Position numbers and translations under genes: made by a program
From: Pirellulales bacterium
GTDB lineage: Bacteria; Planctomycetota; Planctomycetia; Pirellulales; DATAWG01
DNA: 64,000 nt
Reading direction: 5' to 3'
Assembly: GCA_036267355.1 (NCBI GenBank)
Contig: DATAWG010000042.1
Span: forward strand, 80,902 to 144,901
The notes under the pieces: generated by a model
The model's input: the letters and a program-made list of their open reading frames with translations, nothing else
Told to the model about the DNA's origin: nothing
Database searches by the model: none
Shown here: positions 35,090-44,703 of the stretch, in pieces
Layout of the letters: each line of letters begins with the position of its first letter
Position numbering within the stretch: position 1 is the first letter of the stretch

Positions 35090-36397
35090 TCAACCGATCA
35101 ATTCGGCAATCGGGTCGGGATGGGTGACCAAGTATTGTGGCCTCCCGTTCGGGTCGCGGATAGTCGTGGTTTGCGGATCGATGCCGAGGAGATGATAGAA
35201 CGTGGCGAACATTTCCTGCAAGTGGACGGGCCGATCCTGGGCGGTTTCGCCGTAGCGATTCGTCGAGCCGATCACCTGTCCCATCCGCATTCCGCCGCCG
35301 GCGACCAATGCACTTGCGGCCCGAGCCCAGTGGTCACGGCCGGCGCCGGGGTTGATCCGTGGAGTGCGGCCGAATTCGCCCCACATGACGATCATCGTGC
35401 TGCCGAGCAACCCCGAGGCATCGAGGTCCTCGATCATCGCGCTAAGGGCTGTATCGAGCGGAGGCAATTGCCGGCGGAGCGACGTGAAATTCTGCGCGTG
35501 TGTATCCCAACCGCCCCAACTCATGCTGATGATTCGGACGCCGGTTTCGATCAGCCGCTTGGCCACGAGGAACGTGCTCAAGCTTTGATCGGTGTTGATT
35601 CCATAGCGCTCGCGGACTTTTGTATCGGCCTTTTCCCAGTTGAGGGCATCCGCCATTTTGTTCGACGTGATCAGGCCGACCGCCCGTTGATTGAAGGCAT
35701 CCATCGCATCCATGGCGTGCGTGCTATCGACGTCGCGGCGGATGCGGTCGAGCCGGCCAAGCAATTCGGTGCGGCTGTGGAATCGATCCAAACCGATTTG
35801 CTGCAACTGCAAATCGCCCCGCCCTTCGCTGTTTGGCCGGAATCCGGAATAGACGGGTCCGAGAAATCCGGTGACCGAATGGCCCGACAGATCGACAAAT
35901 GTCGGCACCGACTTTTCGGTCGTCGGGCCGCGGAGCTTGGAAACGACGCAGCCCAAGCTCGGATGGCCACCGAGGCTCTTCAATTCGCTTTGCGACCAGC
36001 CGCTTTCCGTTTGATTCGGGGCATGTTCGTCGCGGATGTCGGTCAGCGAGCGGACGATGGCAATCTTCTTGCCCAACCCCGCCAGCTTCGGCATGAGGTG
36101 GCAGATTTCCATGCCGGGGACGGTGGTGGCGATCGGATGGAATTCGCCGCGGATTTCCGGCGGAGCGCTTGGCTTGAGATCGAAGGTGTCGATGTGCGAG
36201 GGGCCGCCCGAAAGATAAACGTTGATAATCGATTTCTGTGAGGCCGGCGCTTGCAGGTTGCCTTGGGCCGCCGCTGCCTCGCCACGGAGCAAGCCGGGCA
36301 ACGTCAGTCCGCCGAAGCCCATGGCGCCGATCTTGAGAAAGTTGCGTCGTGTCAGGCCGTCGCAGTAGCTCTGCCGCTTGCCAAAGAGAGTCAGCAT
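35090..36397 (-). CDS. DUF1501 Tat-exported protein
   Basis: 435-residue protein of the DUF1501 family, abundant in planctomycetes and predicted to be exported. The Tat-like signal near the start is TRRNFLKIGAMGFGGL. The alkaline-phosphatase-like fold signature segments are visible (IINVYLSGGPSHIDTFDLKP and IVMWGEFGRTPRINPGAGRD), which suggests hydrolase-type metal binding, although a function is not established. SD GGAGG is nine bases before the ATG at 36397. Often such genes sit beside DUF1549/DUF1553 partners; none is visible here. Confidence 0.88.
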   Translation of the reverse strand: MLTLFGKRQSYCDGLTRRNFLKIGAMGFGGLTLPGLLRGEAAAAQGNLQAPASQKSIINVYLSGGPSHIDTFDLKPSAPPEIRGEFHPIATTVPGMEICHLMPKLAGLGKKIAIVRSLTDIRDEHAPNQTESGWSQSELKSLGGHPSLGCVVSKLRGPTTEKSVPTFVDLSGHSVTGFLGPVYSGFRPNSEGRGDLQLQQIGLDRFHSRTELLGRLDRIRRDVDSTHAMDAMDAFNQRAVGLITSNKMADALNWEKADTKVRERYGINTDQSLSTFLVAKRLIETGVRIISMSWGGWDTHAQNFTSLRRQLPPLDTALSAMIEDLDASGLLGSTMIVMWGEFGRTPRINPGAGRDHWARAASALVAGGGMRMGQVIGSTNRYGETAQDRPVHLQEMFATFYHLLGIDPQTTTIRDPNGRPQYLVTHPDPIAELIG

Positions 36398-36600
36398 GGC
36401 TCGAATCCTCCGCGGATAAAGGTGGGAATCGCGGAACGACTTCGTCACACCAGCGGGCAAACTTCCTGTTTGGTGCGGCGGAAGGCGGGCAACCGGCCAT
36501 CCGGCTGGTTTGCTAGGGATTCGTTATACCACTTCCGAGCGACAAATCAACCATTGTTTATGCTTTATTTTGAGCGGGCCACGCCCACAAGAAGGCACTC

Positions 36601-36660
36601 GCGAAACCGCAAGCGCGCATCGAACCGGCGCTTGAGCATCCGGCTCGCTTATGGTTTCGC
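36601..36660. repeat. Hairpin with copy 3 of the GCGAAACCGCAAGCG repeat
   Basis: The copy at 36601-36615 forms an inverted repeat with CGCTTATGGTTTCGC at 36646-36660 (13 of 15 bases pair). It lies between the DUF1501 gene start and the cysC stop, in the operon gap of two minus-strand genes. Confidence 0.75.
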
Positions 36661-36692
36661 GCGTCGGCAACCGCGGTGATTTCCGGCCGATA

Positions 36693-37349
36693 TCAGCCGA
36701 TCTTTCCCGCTTTTTCCAGATACGCGATCACTTCATCGGCCAGCGCGTCGGCCGATTTGGTGCCCCCGTCGAGGACGAGTTCCGCGTTTGCCGGCGCCTC
36801 GTAGGGATCGTCGATACCGGTAAAGCCCTTCAACTCGCCGGCCCGGGCCTTTTTGTAGAGCCCCTTTGGATCGCGTTTCTCGCACACTTCCAGCGGCGCA
36901 TCGACAAACACTTCGATGAAATCGCCCGGCTTGAGCCGCGCCCGCACCGCATCGCGATCGCGACGATAGGGGCTGATAAACGCCGTCAGAGCGACGGTGC
37001 CCGAAGCACAGAACAACTCGGCGACGGCCCCGATGCGGCGAATGTTTTCCTCGCGGTCTTGAGCGGAAAAACCAAGCCCGAACCGCTTGGCAAATTCCTC
37101 GCCGTGCCGCTCCTTCAGCAGGGCGGGCGACGCGTTGAGGCCCATCCGCACATTGTCGCCGTCGAGCACAAAACTCTCCACGCCGCGCTGGTGCAGCTTA
37201 TGGTCGACAAGGTTGGCGATGGTGCTCTTGCCGCAAGCGCTCAGACCTGTGAACCAGATCACGCATCCCTTGTGCTTATGAGATTGCTCGCGCTCTTCGC
37301 GGCTGACGCTGTGATCGTGCCAATGGACTTGAACTTTTTCTTCAGACAT
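36693..37349 (-). CDS. cysC: Adenylylsulfate kinase (CysC)
   Basis: 218-residue APS kinase that phosphorylates adenylylsulfate to PAPS in assimilatory sulfate activation. Walker A is [15 protein letters not shown] and the Walker-B-like [11 protein letters not shown] is present. The conserved [15 protein letters not shown] segment is near the C-terminus. The upstream in-frame extension (37 residues) was dropped because [16 protein letters not shown] is the normal start region. No ATP sulfurylase (cysN/D or sat) gene is adjacent. Confidence 0.9.
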   Translation of the reverse strand: MSEEKVQVHWHDHSVSREEREQSHKHKGCVIWFTGLSACGKSTIANLVDHKLHQRGVESFVLDGDNVRMGLNASPALLKERHGEEFAKRFGLGFSAQDREENIRRIGAVAELFCASGTVALTAFISPYRRDRDAVRARLKPGDFIEVFVDAPLEVCEKRDPKGLYKKARAGELKGFTGIDDPYEAPANAELVLDGGTKSADALADEVIAYLEKAGKIG

Positions 37350-37829
37350 GGCGAGACGAACTCCTGAACTCGATTGTGAAGGCGTGACAAAAAAATACCG
37401 GCCGATTTGGAACACCGGATGATAGCCGAGCGCAAGAACTGCGCAAAGGGTGGGCATTTCCGCAGCGACAAAGTCTCGGCTGGATGCGCTTGTAAGTGGA
37501 TCGAACCAGCACGGCGAAAGTCCTCGTCAAGGCGTGGGTTTGAGATTTGTCACCGAACGCAACTGCGTTGCCGCGACGCGGGCGAGCCCCGATGAGGTAA
37601 CACCATCACCGGGAAAGCCGGATGTGCGAAATCCGCTTTTCCGGTTGGGCGGGACGTGGTGCCGAATTCACTCGGTTTTCCCGACTCCGATCTTAGACGC
37701 CCCAGGGGTTTGGCACGCGGCTGCGATTGTGTCTAGGATAGGGCTCCCGACCGCACGGACGGCCATTCACAAATCCACCGCGCCGGTCGACGTGCAATTC
37801 GCAGCGAGCCCCATGGAGTCGCCCCCAAA
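37350..37829. other. Intergenic region with group II intron-like remnant
   Basis: About 480 bases between cysC and the serine protease. The middle part (about 37,510-37,655) resembles group II intron RNA structure; the rest has no gene or clear motif. Confidence 0.5.
37510..37655 (+). mobile_element. Degenerate group II intron-like segment
   Basis: The plus strand reads ggcgtgggtttgagatttgt, then gaacgcaactgcgttgccgc, then cgggcgagccccgatgaggt. The last block, gggaaagccggatgtgcgaa followed by atccgcttttccggtt, resembles the hairpin that precedes reverse-transcriptase genes in many bacterial group II introns. No reverse transcriptase frame follows; it gives way to the protease gene after about 175 bases. 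Likely a decayed fragment. Identification is by memory of the motif, not by alignment. Confidence 0.4.
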
Positions 37830-38699
37830 ATGCGGTGCCGAATTCTAAGATATTGCCAGTCCCGATTGCGCTGGGCCCTGGTTGTGGTTGCACTGATCGT
37901 CTTTGCGAAGCCGCTCGCGGCTGGAGATTTCAGCACGCAAGTGATGTCTGCCACGTTCAAGATCATCGATCCAAAATCGACAGCCACCGCGTTCGTCCTC
38001 AGTCGGCCGCTCAAGGGAGAAAGGGGGAAGCCTGAGCAATTCGAATCGGTATTGGTCACCGCGGCGCACGTTTTCGAGCTGACCGAGGGAAACGACGTTA
38101 CCCTGCAATTGCGCAGCAAGAAAGGGGAGGGCGATTATCAAAAATTGCCGATGAAACTGCCGATCCGCGCCCGCGGCAAACCGCTTTGGTTCAAGCATCC
38201 GTCGGCCGACGTGGCGGCGATCCGTCTTTCGCCCCCCAAGGAGGCCGAGATTCCGCGGCTTTCGCTAGACCTTTTGGCCGACGACTCGACCTATAAAAAA
38301 TTCGAATTGCATCCCGGCGACCGGATTTTTGGCTGCGGTTATCCGCACCAGGTCGAGGCAAACGCCGCCGGATTCCCGCTATTGCGGAGCGGCGTTATTG
38401 CGACATTTCCCTTGCTGCCGGCAAAGACGGTGAAATCCTATTTCGCCGATCTGAACACCTTCGAAGGCGACAGCGGCAGCCCGGTGTTTTTCGACGAAAC
38501 GAATCGCTCGTATGGGGGAAAGGCGCAGCCGGGCGCCGTGCGGCTGATTCTGGGCATCGTCATCGCGCAAGAATTCTTCGACGAGGAAGTAAAGATGCAC
38601 TACGGCACGATCAAAGCCCGGCAGCGGCTCGGCTTGGCGATCGTCGTGCCGGCCGAATTCATCCGCGAAACCGTGCAACTGGTGCCGCCAAAACCGTGA
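37830..38699 (+). CDS. Secreted trypsin-like serine protease
   Basis: 289-residue chymotrypsin-fold protease with a signal peptide (about 12-31, LRWALVVVALIVFAKPLAAG). The catalytic triad is recognisable: His80 in TAAHVF, Asp127 in SADVAAIRL and Ser215 in GDSGSPVF. The domain has no PDZ repeat, unlike DegP. Substrate unknown. The gene follows the group II intron-like fragment, with no close neighbour that predicts its role. Confidence 0.82.
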   Translation: MRCRILRYCQSRLRWALVVVALIVFAKPLAAGDFSTQVMSATFKIIDPKSTATAFVLSRPLKGERGKPEQFESVLVTAAHVFELTEGNDVTLQLRSKKGEGDYQKLPMKLPIRARGKPLWFKHPSADVAAIRLSPPKEAEIPRLSLDLLADDSTYKKFELHPGDRIFGCGYPHQVEANAAGFPLLRSGVIATFPLLPAKTVKSYFADLNTFEGDSGSPVFFDETNRSYGGKAQPGAVRLILGIVIAQEFFDEEVKMHYGTIKARQRLGLAIVVPAEFIRETVQLVPPKP

Positions 38700-38837
38700 C
38701 CCTAAGCCGTATTTGCTCGAACTAGTGGTTGCCAGCTTGTCGACGCCGCCTCGTCAGCCAAGAGCTCACGGGGTATGATGAAGGAAGGTGAGAAACGGTC
38801 GCCCGCCGTCGGTGTATTCAGTCTTAGGTGATAGACA

Positions 38838-39080
38838 ATGATGTCCTTTCGAAAAGTGGGCGAGTATGTTTCGGCCGAGCCGTTTCGGCCATTTCGGATT
38901 ACGATGGCGAGCGGCCAAACTTACGATATTCGGCATCCGGAAATGATTCTCGCGGGCCGAGCGACGGTTCGCGTCTACACCGCCACCGGCGACGAGCAGC
39001 AAGAGCGCTGGCATGACCTTTCGCTGCTATTGATGGAAGCCTTGGAACCGATCATCGCAACGTCGGAAACCGCCCACTAA
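38838..39080 (+). CDS. Small planctomycete-type hypothetical protein
   Basis: 80-residue soluble protein, MMSFRKVGEYVSAEPFRPFR onward. It contains the recurrent pattern EPFRPFRITMASGQTYDIRH and the later RATVRVYTATGDEQQERWH. Similar 75-85-residue proteins are widespread in planctomycete genomes (from memory, unverified). No enzymatic motif. AGGTGA lies eight bases before the first ATG. It stands just before rimO on the same strand. Confidence 0.65.
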   Translation: MMSFRKVGEYVSAEPFRPFRITMASGQTYDIRHPEMILAGRATVRVYTATGDEQQERWHDLSLLLMEALEPIIATSETAH

Positions 39081-39128
39081 CAACGCGTACTTGCTCATTT
39101 GTCGTTCCATTCTTAAGCATTTCCCCGC

Positions 39129-40544
39129 ATGACCAGTTTGCCGATCATCGATTCGCCCGTTTTGCCGGTCGCCAAAGGCGCCCCTGCTGCTCCCGGTCAA
39201 AAGGGGACCTACGCCTTCGTCAGCCTCGGGTGCCCCAAAAATCTCGTCGACAGCGAACGGATGCTTGGGCTATTGCAGCTCGACGGCTATCGGCTCGTGC
39301 ATGATCCGGTCGGCACCGATTTTGTCGTCGTCAATACGTGCGGCTTTATCGAGCGAGCTCGGCAGGAATCGTACGGGGTTATCCGCGAAATGCTCGCATT
39401 GAAGCGGCAGGGACAAACGCGCGGGGTGATCGTTTCCGGATGCCTGGCCGAGCGCGAGAAAGAGGCGCTGCTGGATGCTTGTCCGGGCGTCGATCGATTG
39501 GTCGGCGTGTTCGGGCGGGAACACGTCACGAAGATGGCCGACCGGCTGTTCGGCAATCTCGACGAACAACGGACGGTTTTCCAACCGGCTCCGACGCGGC
39601 CTCTTTCCGACCGTTCGCGGCTGCGGATCACGCCGCCGCATTTCGCGTATCTGAAAATCTCCGAGGGATGCAATCGGCTCTGCACGTTCTGCGCAATCCC
39701 GAAGATGCGCGGCAAGCACCATACGAAGCCGATGGAAGAAGTGATCGCCGAGGCCAAGGAGCTCGCGGCCGATGGCGTTCGGGAATTGAATATCGTCGCC
39801 CAAGATACGACCTACTACGGCATCGATCTCTACGGCCGGCCACGGCTCGCCGAATTGCTGAGCGAATTGACCCAGATCGAGGGGCTGGAGTGGATTCGCT
39901 TGCTCTATCTCTATCCGGAGCACTTTACCGACGAATTGATGGACGTGCTTGCCGACGATAACAAGATTTTGCCGTATCTGGATATTCCGCTACAGCACAT
40001 CAACGACACGATGCTCCGCCGCATGCAGCGGCGCGTGAATCGCACGCAGACGATGCAACTTTTGGATCGGCTGCAGGCGCGGATCGACGGCTTGGTGTTG
40101 CGGACGACGCTAATCACCGGCTTTCCCGGCGAAACGGACGAGCAATTCAACGATCTCGTGGGTTTGATCGCCGAGCGGCGGTTCCAGCGGTTGGGTGTGT
40201 TCACCTATTCCTTCGAGGCTGGCACGCCGTCGGCCCGGCTCGACGGCCATTTGCCCGACGACGTGAAGGAAGCTCGGCGTGAGGCAGTAATGGCGGCCCA
40301 GCAAGAGGTAGCCTTTGCCTGGAACGAAGAGCAACTCGGGCAACAGCGCGAGGTGTTGCTCGATGCGCCGGTGCCGAATGAGCCCAACGTGTGGGTCGGC
40401 CGCACCTATGCCGAAGCCCCAGACATCGACGGCGTGGTGTATGTGACGGGCGAGGGATTGCAGGCCGGGCAGATTGTTCCCTGTGAGATCGTTGCCACGA
40501 GCGAATACGATTTGATCGCCGCCCCGGTGGGCGAACCGAGTTGA
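39129..40544 (+). CDS. rimO: Ribosomal protein S12 methylthiotransferase RimO
   Basis: 471-residue radical-SAM enzyme that methylthiolates Asp88 of ribosomal protein S12. N-terminal UPF0004 cysteines are Cys35 (SLGCPKNLVDSE), Cys71 (NTCGFI) and Cys105 (SGCLAE), which bind the auxiliary cluster. The radical-SAM motif CNRLCTFC gives Cys181, 185 and 188. The TRAM domain forms the last 70 residues. The sequence PKNLVDSE distinguishes RimO from MiaB. Length is slightly over usual because of an extra N-terminal 25 residues. Confidence 0.95.
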   Translation: MTSLPIIDSPVLPVAKGAPAAPGQKGTYAFVSLGCPKNLVDSERMLGLLQLDGYRLVHDPVGTDFVVVNTCGFIERARQESYGVIREMLALKRQGQTRGVIVSGCLAEREKEALLDACPGVDRLVGVFGREHVTKMADRLFGNLDEQRTVFQPAPTRPLSDRSRLRITPPHFAYLKISEGCNRLCTFCAIPKMRGKHHTKPMEEVIAEAKELAADGVRELNIVAQDTTYYGIDLYGRPRLAELLSELTQIEGLEWIRLLYLYPEHFTDELMDVLADDNKILPYLDIPLQHINDTMLRRMQRRVNRTQTMQLLDRLQARIDGLVLRTTLITGFPGETDEQFNDLVGLIAERRFQRLGVFTYSFEAGTPSARLDGHLPDDVKEARREAVMAAQQEVAFAWNEEQLGQQREVLLDAPVPNEPNVWVGRTYAEAPDIDGVVYVTGEGLQAGQIVPCEIVATSEYDLIAAPVGEPS

Positions 40545-40547
40545 ACA

Positions 40548-40640
40548 AGGCTACAGGCTTGAGGCTACAGGCTGAAGACGCCCGGTGGCCCGAGCCCGGA
40601 GCAAAACACCGTGCCGCAAGCCCTGTAGCCTGTAGCCTCC
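40548..40640. repeat. Inverted GGCTACAGG repeats between rimO and pgsA
   Basis: Direct copies aggctacaggctt and gaggctacaggct (40548-40573) pair with the inverted string ccctgtagcctgtagcctcc (40621-40640). The pgsA start codon follows two bases after, so its ribosome-binding region is inside the repeat. A related gactacaggccga sits at 43350. Confidence 0.8.
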
Positions 40641-40641
40641 C

Positions 40642-41256
40642 ATGTCCACCAGCACTGAAAAGGCCCGGCCGCCGCTCATCGATTTTCGCAAGGCATTCAA
40701 TGTGCCCAACCAGCTCACCACGATCCGGCTGTTGCTGGGCGTGGTGCTGTTCTGCCTGATCGGGTTCGACTATTATCTTCCCGCGATGTACGTGTTTATC
40801 GTTGCCGCGGGCACCGACTGGGTCGACGGTTTTTATGCCCGGCGGTACAACCAAGTGACCACGCTTGGCCGGATTCTCGATCCGTTCGCCGATAAGATCA
40901 TCATTTGCGGCACGTTCATTTTTCTTGCCGCGCTGTCCGCCGATTCGAAAATCACTTCGGCAATGGCGGTGATTGTCGTCGGGCGAGAACTGCTCGTGAC
41001 TGTGCTGCGAAGTTTTCTCGAGCAGCACGGATCGGATTTCAGCGCCAAGATGTCGGGCAAGCTGAAGATGGTGTTGCAATGCGTGGCCTGCGCGGTGAGC
41101 TTGTTTGCTCTTTCGTATCTGCGCGCCAGTCCGCCGGTAGCGCCGCCGGCGTGGGTTCCGCCGACGCTGTTGATCGCCGTCTGGTCGGCGGTGGTGCTGA
41201 CGGTGATCTCCGGGATCGTATATGTGTTCGCCGCGATCAAGTTGCTGCGGCAATAG
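40642..41256 (+). CDS. pgsA: CDP-diacylglycerol-glycerol-3-phosphate 3-phosphatidyltransferase
   Basis: 204-residue membrane enzyme that makes phosphatidylglycerophosphate from CDP-diacylglycerol. It has several hydrophobic helices and the CDP-alcohol phosphatidyltransferase motif D-G-x2-A-R-x8-G-x3-D-x3-D, seen as DWVDGFYARRYNQVTTLGRI followed by LDPFADK. Length matches PgsA. The start lies at the edge of a repeat with no evident ribosome-binding site. Confidence 0.93.
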   Translation: MSTSTEKARPPLIDFRKAFNVPNQLTTIRLLLGVVLFCLIGFDYYLPAMYVFIVAAGTDWVDGFYARRYNQVTTLGRILDPFADKIIICGTFIFLAALSADSKITSAMAVIVVGRELLVTVLRSFLEQHGSDFSAKMSGKLKMVLQCVACAVSLFALSYLRASPPVAPPAWVPPTLLIAVWSAVVLTVISGIVYVFAAIKLLRQ

Positions 41257-41289
41257 AAACAGCTTTGCCAATAAATCCGTGATCGACCG

Positions 41290-42180
41290 ATGCCCCCTGC
41301 CGACGCGCCGCTGCCGCTGGCGATAAAACTGTTGATCGGCGCGGTCGTGAGCCTTGGCCTTCTGACGGCTCTTTTTGTGGCAATCAAAGCGTGGCGCCGG
41401 CCGCCGCTGTTGCCCTACGAGCCGCGCCGACCGGTTCCCTGGGGGGCGAATGATCTGGTGCTCACGGTGCTGTTCATTTTCGTGATCGGCTACGCCGGCG
41501 CGCAACTCACGGCTCATGTTCAGGGCGCCCCGCCCGCGCAGGCGGGACAAGAAAGCAACACCGTTTCGGTGAACGGATACTACATCGGCTCTTTGGCCGA
41601 GCTCGCCGGCGTAGCCATCGCCATTTATCTGATGCGGCTAGTGGCGAACGCGACTCTTTCGGATCTGGGTTTCGGGATTCGGCGGCTCGGTCGCGACATC
41701 GGCGTCGGAGCGGTGGCGCTATTGGCGAGCGCCGTGCCGATTTACGGTTTGAATGAACTGTTGACCCGCTATGTCAAATACACGCACCAAGTGCTCAAAT
41801 CGCTTGAATCGCAGCCCGACGTTCGGATGTTCGTCGCCACGGCCGTGGCAGCGCTCGTCGTGGCGCCGCTGTTCGAAGAGTTTTTGTTCCGCGTCTTGTT
41901 GCAAGGCTGGTTCGAAAAGATTGAGTCGCTGCGGCGCATGTTGCGGCTCGGCTTGCCCGGCGAGGGGCCGGCCTGGTGGCCGATCGTGCTCAGTTCATTT
42001 CTGTGGGCGATCATGCACTGGCAGAACGGCCTGGCCGCCGTGCCCCTCTTTTTCTTCGGCCTCGTGCTCGGCTATCTTTATCAGCGGTCGCACCGCATTT
42101 GGCCCTCAATGACCACCCATTTCCTGCTCAATGCAACCACAATGACCGCCCTCTGGTTTCAAATCCACCACGGCCACTAA
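41290..42180 (+). CDS. CPBP-family intramembrane metalloprotease
   Basis: 296-residue polytopic protein. The CPBP (Abi) motif EExxxR is clear: LFEEFLFR with Glu196, Glu197 and Arg201. A second motif FLWAIMHW supplies a conserved His. Hydrophobic helices occur throughout. These proteases process membrane-anchored peptides or proteins; the substrate is unknown. It follows pgsA closely and may be co-transcribed with it. Confidence 0.85.
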   Translation: MPPADAPLPLAIKLLIGAVVSLGLLTALFVAIKAWRRPPLLPYEPRRPVPWGANDLVLTVLFIFVIGYAGAQLTAHVQGAPPAQAGQESNTVSVNGYYIGSLAELAGVAIAIYLMRLVANATLSDLGFGIRRLGRDIGVGAVALLASAVPIYGLNELLTRYVKYTHQVLKSLESQPDVRMFVATAVAALVVAPLFEEFLFRVLLQGWFEKIESLRRMLRLGLPGEGPAWWPIVLSSFLWAIMHWQNGLAAVPLFFFGLVLGYLYQRSHRIWPSMTTHFLLNATTMTALWFQIHHGH

Positions 42181-42202
42181 GCTGATTTCGGCCATCGCGT
42201 TC

Positions 42203-42226
42203 TCTCCGCGTCTCCGCGTCTCCGCG
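42203..42226 (+). repeat. Tandem TCTCCGCG repeat
   Basis: Three tandem copies of TCTCCGCG in the gap before the Gfo/Idh/MocA gene. Short tandem repeat, function not evident. Confidence 0.7.
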
Positions 42227-42259
42227 TGATAAATCTTTGAACCAAAAGCAGGAGAATCC

Positions 42260-43348
42260 ATGCCCTACGGTTTCGGCATCATCGGTTGCGGAATGATCGC
42301 CCGATTTCATGCTCATGCGATCGACGAAGTGAAAGGAGCCAAGCTGGTCGGGTGCTTCGACACATTCACGGCGTCGGCCGATCGTTTGGCCGCCGAAACC
42401 GGCTGCAAGGCCTATCATAAGCTGGAAGACATGCTGGCCGATCCGAAGATCAATATCGTCACGATCGGCACGCCGAGCGGAGCGCACATGGACCCGGCCG
42501 TCGCGGCCGCGAAAGCCGGCAAGCACGTGATCGTCGAGAAGCCGTTGGAAATCACGCTCAAGCGTTGCGATGCGATCATCGCCGCCTGCGAGCGCGGCGG
42601 AGTGAAGCTCTCGACGGTGTTGCCCTCGCGATTCCACGACGGCAGCCGCGAATTGAAACGGGCCGTCGATGCCGGCCGCTTCGGCCAACTCGCGCTCGGC
42701 GATTCCTATGTCAAATGGTTTCGCACGCAAGCCTATTACGACAGCGGCGCATGGCGCGGCACTTGGGAGCTCGACGGCGGCGGGGCGCTGATGAATCAGG
42801 CCATCCACAGCGTCGATCTGCTGACATGGCTGATGGGCCCCGTGGCGGAAGTGCAGGCCCAAACCGCCACGCTCGCCCACCAGCGGATCGCGGTCGAAGA
42901 CACGGCCGTCGGCACGCTGCGTTTCGCCAACGGAGCGCTCGGCGTCGTCGAAGCCAGCACGGCCGCCTATCCTGGCTATCTCAAACGGATCGAAATCAAC
43001 GGCTCCGAAGGCTCGGCCGTCTTGGAAGAAGAAGACATCACTCGTTGGGATTTCGTCAAAAGCCAGCGGCGCGATGAAGCGATCCGCGAGCAGATGCACC
43101 AGCGCCGCAGCACCGGCGGCGGCGCCGCCGACCCGTCGGCCATCGGCCATCACGGCCACGCCCGCCAATTCGCCGACGTCGTCAAAGCGATCCGCACGGA
43201 CGGCACGCCCGCGGTCGATGGCCGCGAGGGGCGAAGATCGGTGGAAATTATCTTGGCGATTTACAAATCGGCCGAATCGGGGCGGCCGGTCTCGCTGCCG
43301 CTCTCAGGCGACCCGACGCTAACCGCCCGCCGGAGAACAAAGGCTTAA
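42260..43348 (+). CDS. Gfo/Idh/MocA family oxidoreductase
   Basis: 362-residue NAD(P)-dependent oxidoreductase. The Rossmann start is FGIIGCGMIARFHAHAIDEV, and the family's EKP motif appears as VIVEKPLE. The C-terminal dimerising beta-sheet region follows (about 130-330). Sugar or cyclitol dehydrogenation is the usual reaction, though the substrate is unknown. GGAG lies five bases before the ATG. It stands alone between the CPBP protease and ispG. Confidence 0.88.
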   Translation: MPYGFGIIGCGMIARFHAHAIDEVKGAKLVGCFDTFTASADRLAAETGCKAYHKLEDMLADPKINIVTIGTPSGAHMDPAVAAAKAGKHVIVEKPLEITLKRCDAIIAACERGGVKLSTVLPSRFHDGSRELKRAVDAGRFGQLALGDSYVKWFRTQAYYDSGAWRGTWELDGGGALMNQAIHSVDLLTWLMGPVAEVQAQTATLAHQRIAVEDTAVGTLRFANGALGVVEASTAAYPGYLKRIEINGSEGSAVLEEEDITRWDFVKSQRRDEAIREQMHQRRSTGGGAADPSAIGHHGHARQFADVVKAIRTDGTPAVDGREGRRSVEIILAIYKSAESGRPVSLPLSGDPTLTARRRTKA

Positions 43349-43450
43349 GACTACAGGCCGAGGGCATGAGGAAGTGAACTTTCCCGCGGCCGTGCGGTTA
43401 GCGACAATAGAACTGGCCTGATCGTCAACCGGTAACCTGCCCTTCGTCAT

Positions 43451-44596
43451 ATGCAACTCCCTCGCAATCCAACTCGCGCTGTCCGCATTGGCTCGGTCAC
43501 GATCGGGGCCGGTCATCCCGTGGCCGTGCAAAGCATGACGGCGACGTCGACCCAAGATATCGCTGCCACCGTGGGCCAGGTGAACGATCTTGTCCGCTCG
43601 GGCGCCGATATTGTTCGCATCGCCGTGGACAGTCGGCGCGATGCCGAGGCGTTGGCTGCCGTGCGCGATCAAACATCAGCCAATCTTGCCGTCGATTTGC
43701 AAGAAAACTACCGACTGGCGGAAGTGGTCGCTCCGCATGTCGACAAGGTGCGCTACAATCCGGGCCATCTGTACCACCACGAACGCGAAAAGCCGTGGCA
43801 AGACAAGGTGCGCTACCTGGCCGACGTCGCGGCCGAGCACGATTGTGCGATTCGCGTCGGGGTGAATTGCGGCAGCGTCGATCCGGCCGCCAAGGGCCGA
43901 TTCGCTGCCGGCGATTGGCTCGGCCCGATGCTCGCCAGCGCCCTGGAGCATTGCGAGCTGCTGGACCGATTGGGCTTCACGCGGTATTGCGTGTCGCTGA
44001 AAGATTCCGATCCGGCGAAGGTGATCGAAGTGAATCGGCAATTCGCGGCCGCCCGGCCCGACGTGCCGCTGCACCTCGGCGTAACGGAAGCCGGCCTGCC
44101 GCCCGACGGCATCATCAAAACGCGGATTGCATTCGAGCAACTCATTAGCCGTGGGATCGGCGACACGATTCGCGTCTCGCTCACCGTGCCGAATTCTCGC
44201 AAGGGAGAGGAAATCGCCGCGGGACGGCAGATTTTGGCCGATGTCGCCGCCGGCCGGGTCCGCAGTTTCGTCGATTTCGGGCTGAAAACGCTGAATATCA
44301 TCAGTTGCCCGAGTTGCTCGCGCGTCGAGAACGAGGCGTTCATCGAACTGGCCGAGCAGGTGAAGGAGATGACTCGCTACGCCGAGCAGCATGCGATCAC
44401 GATTGCCGTGATGGGCTGCCGCGTGAATGGCCCCGGCGAAACCGACGACGCCGATCTCGGCCTATGGTGCGGCCCGAAGCACGTCAATCTCAAGCGTGGC
44501 AGTGAAGATTTGGGGGCGTATCCCTACGATCAAATTCTGCCCCGCCTGCGATCCGAGCTCGACGACCTGATCGCCCGCCGCACACAGCCCGCATAG
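43451..44596 (+). CDS. ispG: 4-hydroxy-3-methylbut-2-en-1-yl diphosphate synthase (IspG)
   Basis: 381-residue [4Fe-4S] enzyme of the methylerythritol phosphate pathway to isoprenoids, converting MEcPP to HMBPP. The N-terminal TIM barrel begins with [20 protein letters not shown]. The iron-sulfur cysteines are in [10 protein letters not shown] and the later [10 protein letters not shown] motif, whose GPGE glutamate is also conserved. It is the standard short bacterial form without the plant-type insert. It lies upstream of the orphan antitoxin on the same strand. Confidence 0.95.
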   Translation: MQLPRNPTRAVRIGSVTIGAGHPVAVQSMTATSTQDIAATVGQVNDLVRSGADIVRIAVDSRRDAEALAAVRDQTSANLAVDLQENYRLAEVVAPHVDKVRYNPGHLYHHEREKPWQDKVRYLADVAAEHDCAIRVGVNCGSVDPAAKGRFAAGDWLGPMLASALEHCELLDRLGFTRYCVSLKDSDPAKVIEVNRQFAAARPDVPLHLGVTEAGLPPDGIIKTRIAFEQLISRGIGDTIRVSLTVPNSRKGEEIAAGRQILADVAAGRVRSFVDFGLKTLNIISCPSCSRVENEAFIELAEQVKEMTRYAEQHAITIAVMGCRVNGPGETDDADLGLWCGPKHVNLKRGSEDLGAYPYDQILPRLRSELDDLIARRTQPA

Positions 44597-44703
44597 GCGG
44601 TCGGCGTTCCCCGAGCCCGCAGCGCTAGCAAGGAAGTCTTGCTTTGTGGCCATGCCGGCTGCCTTGAGGAAGGCTGGCTTCAGCGAATGGTTGGAAAGGC
44701 GCG

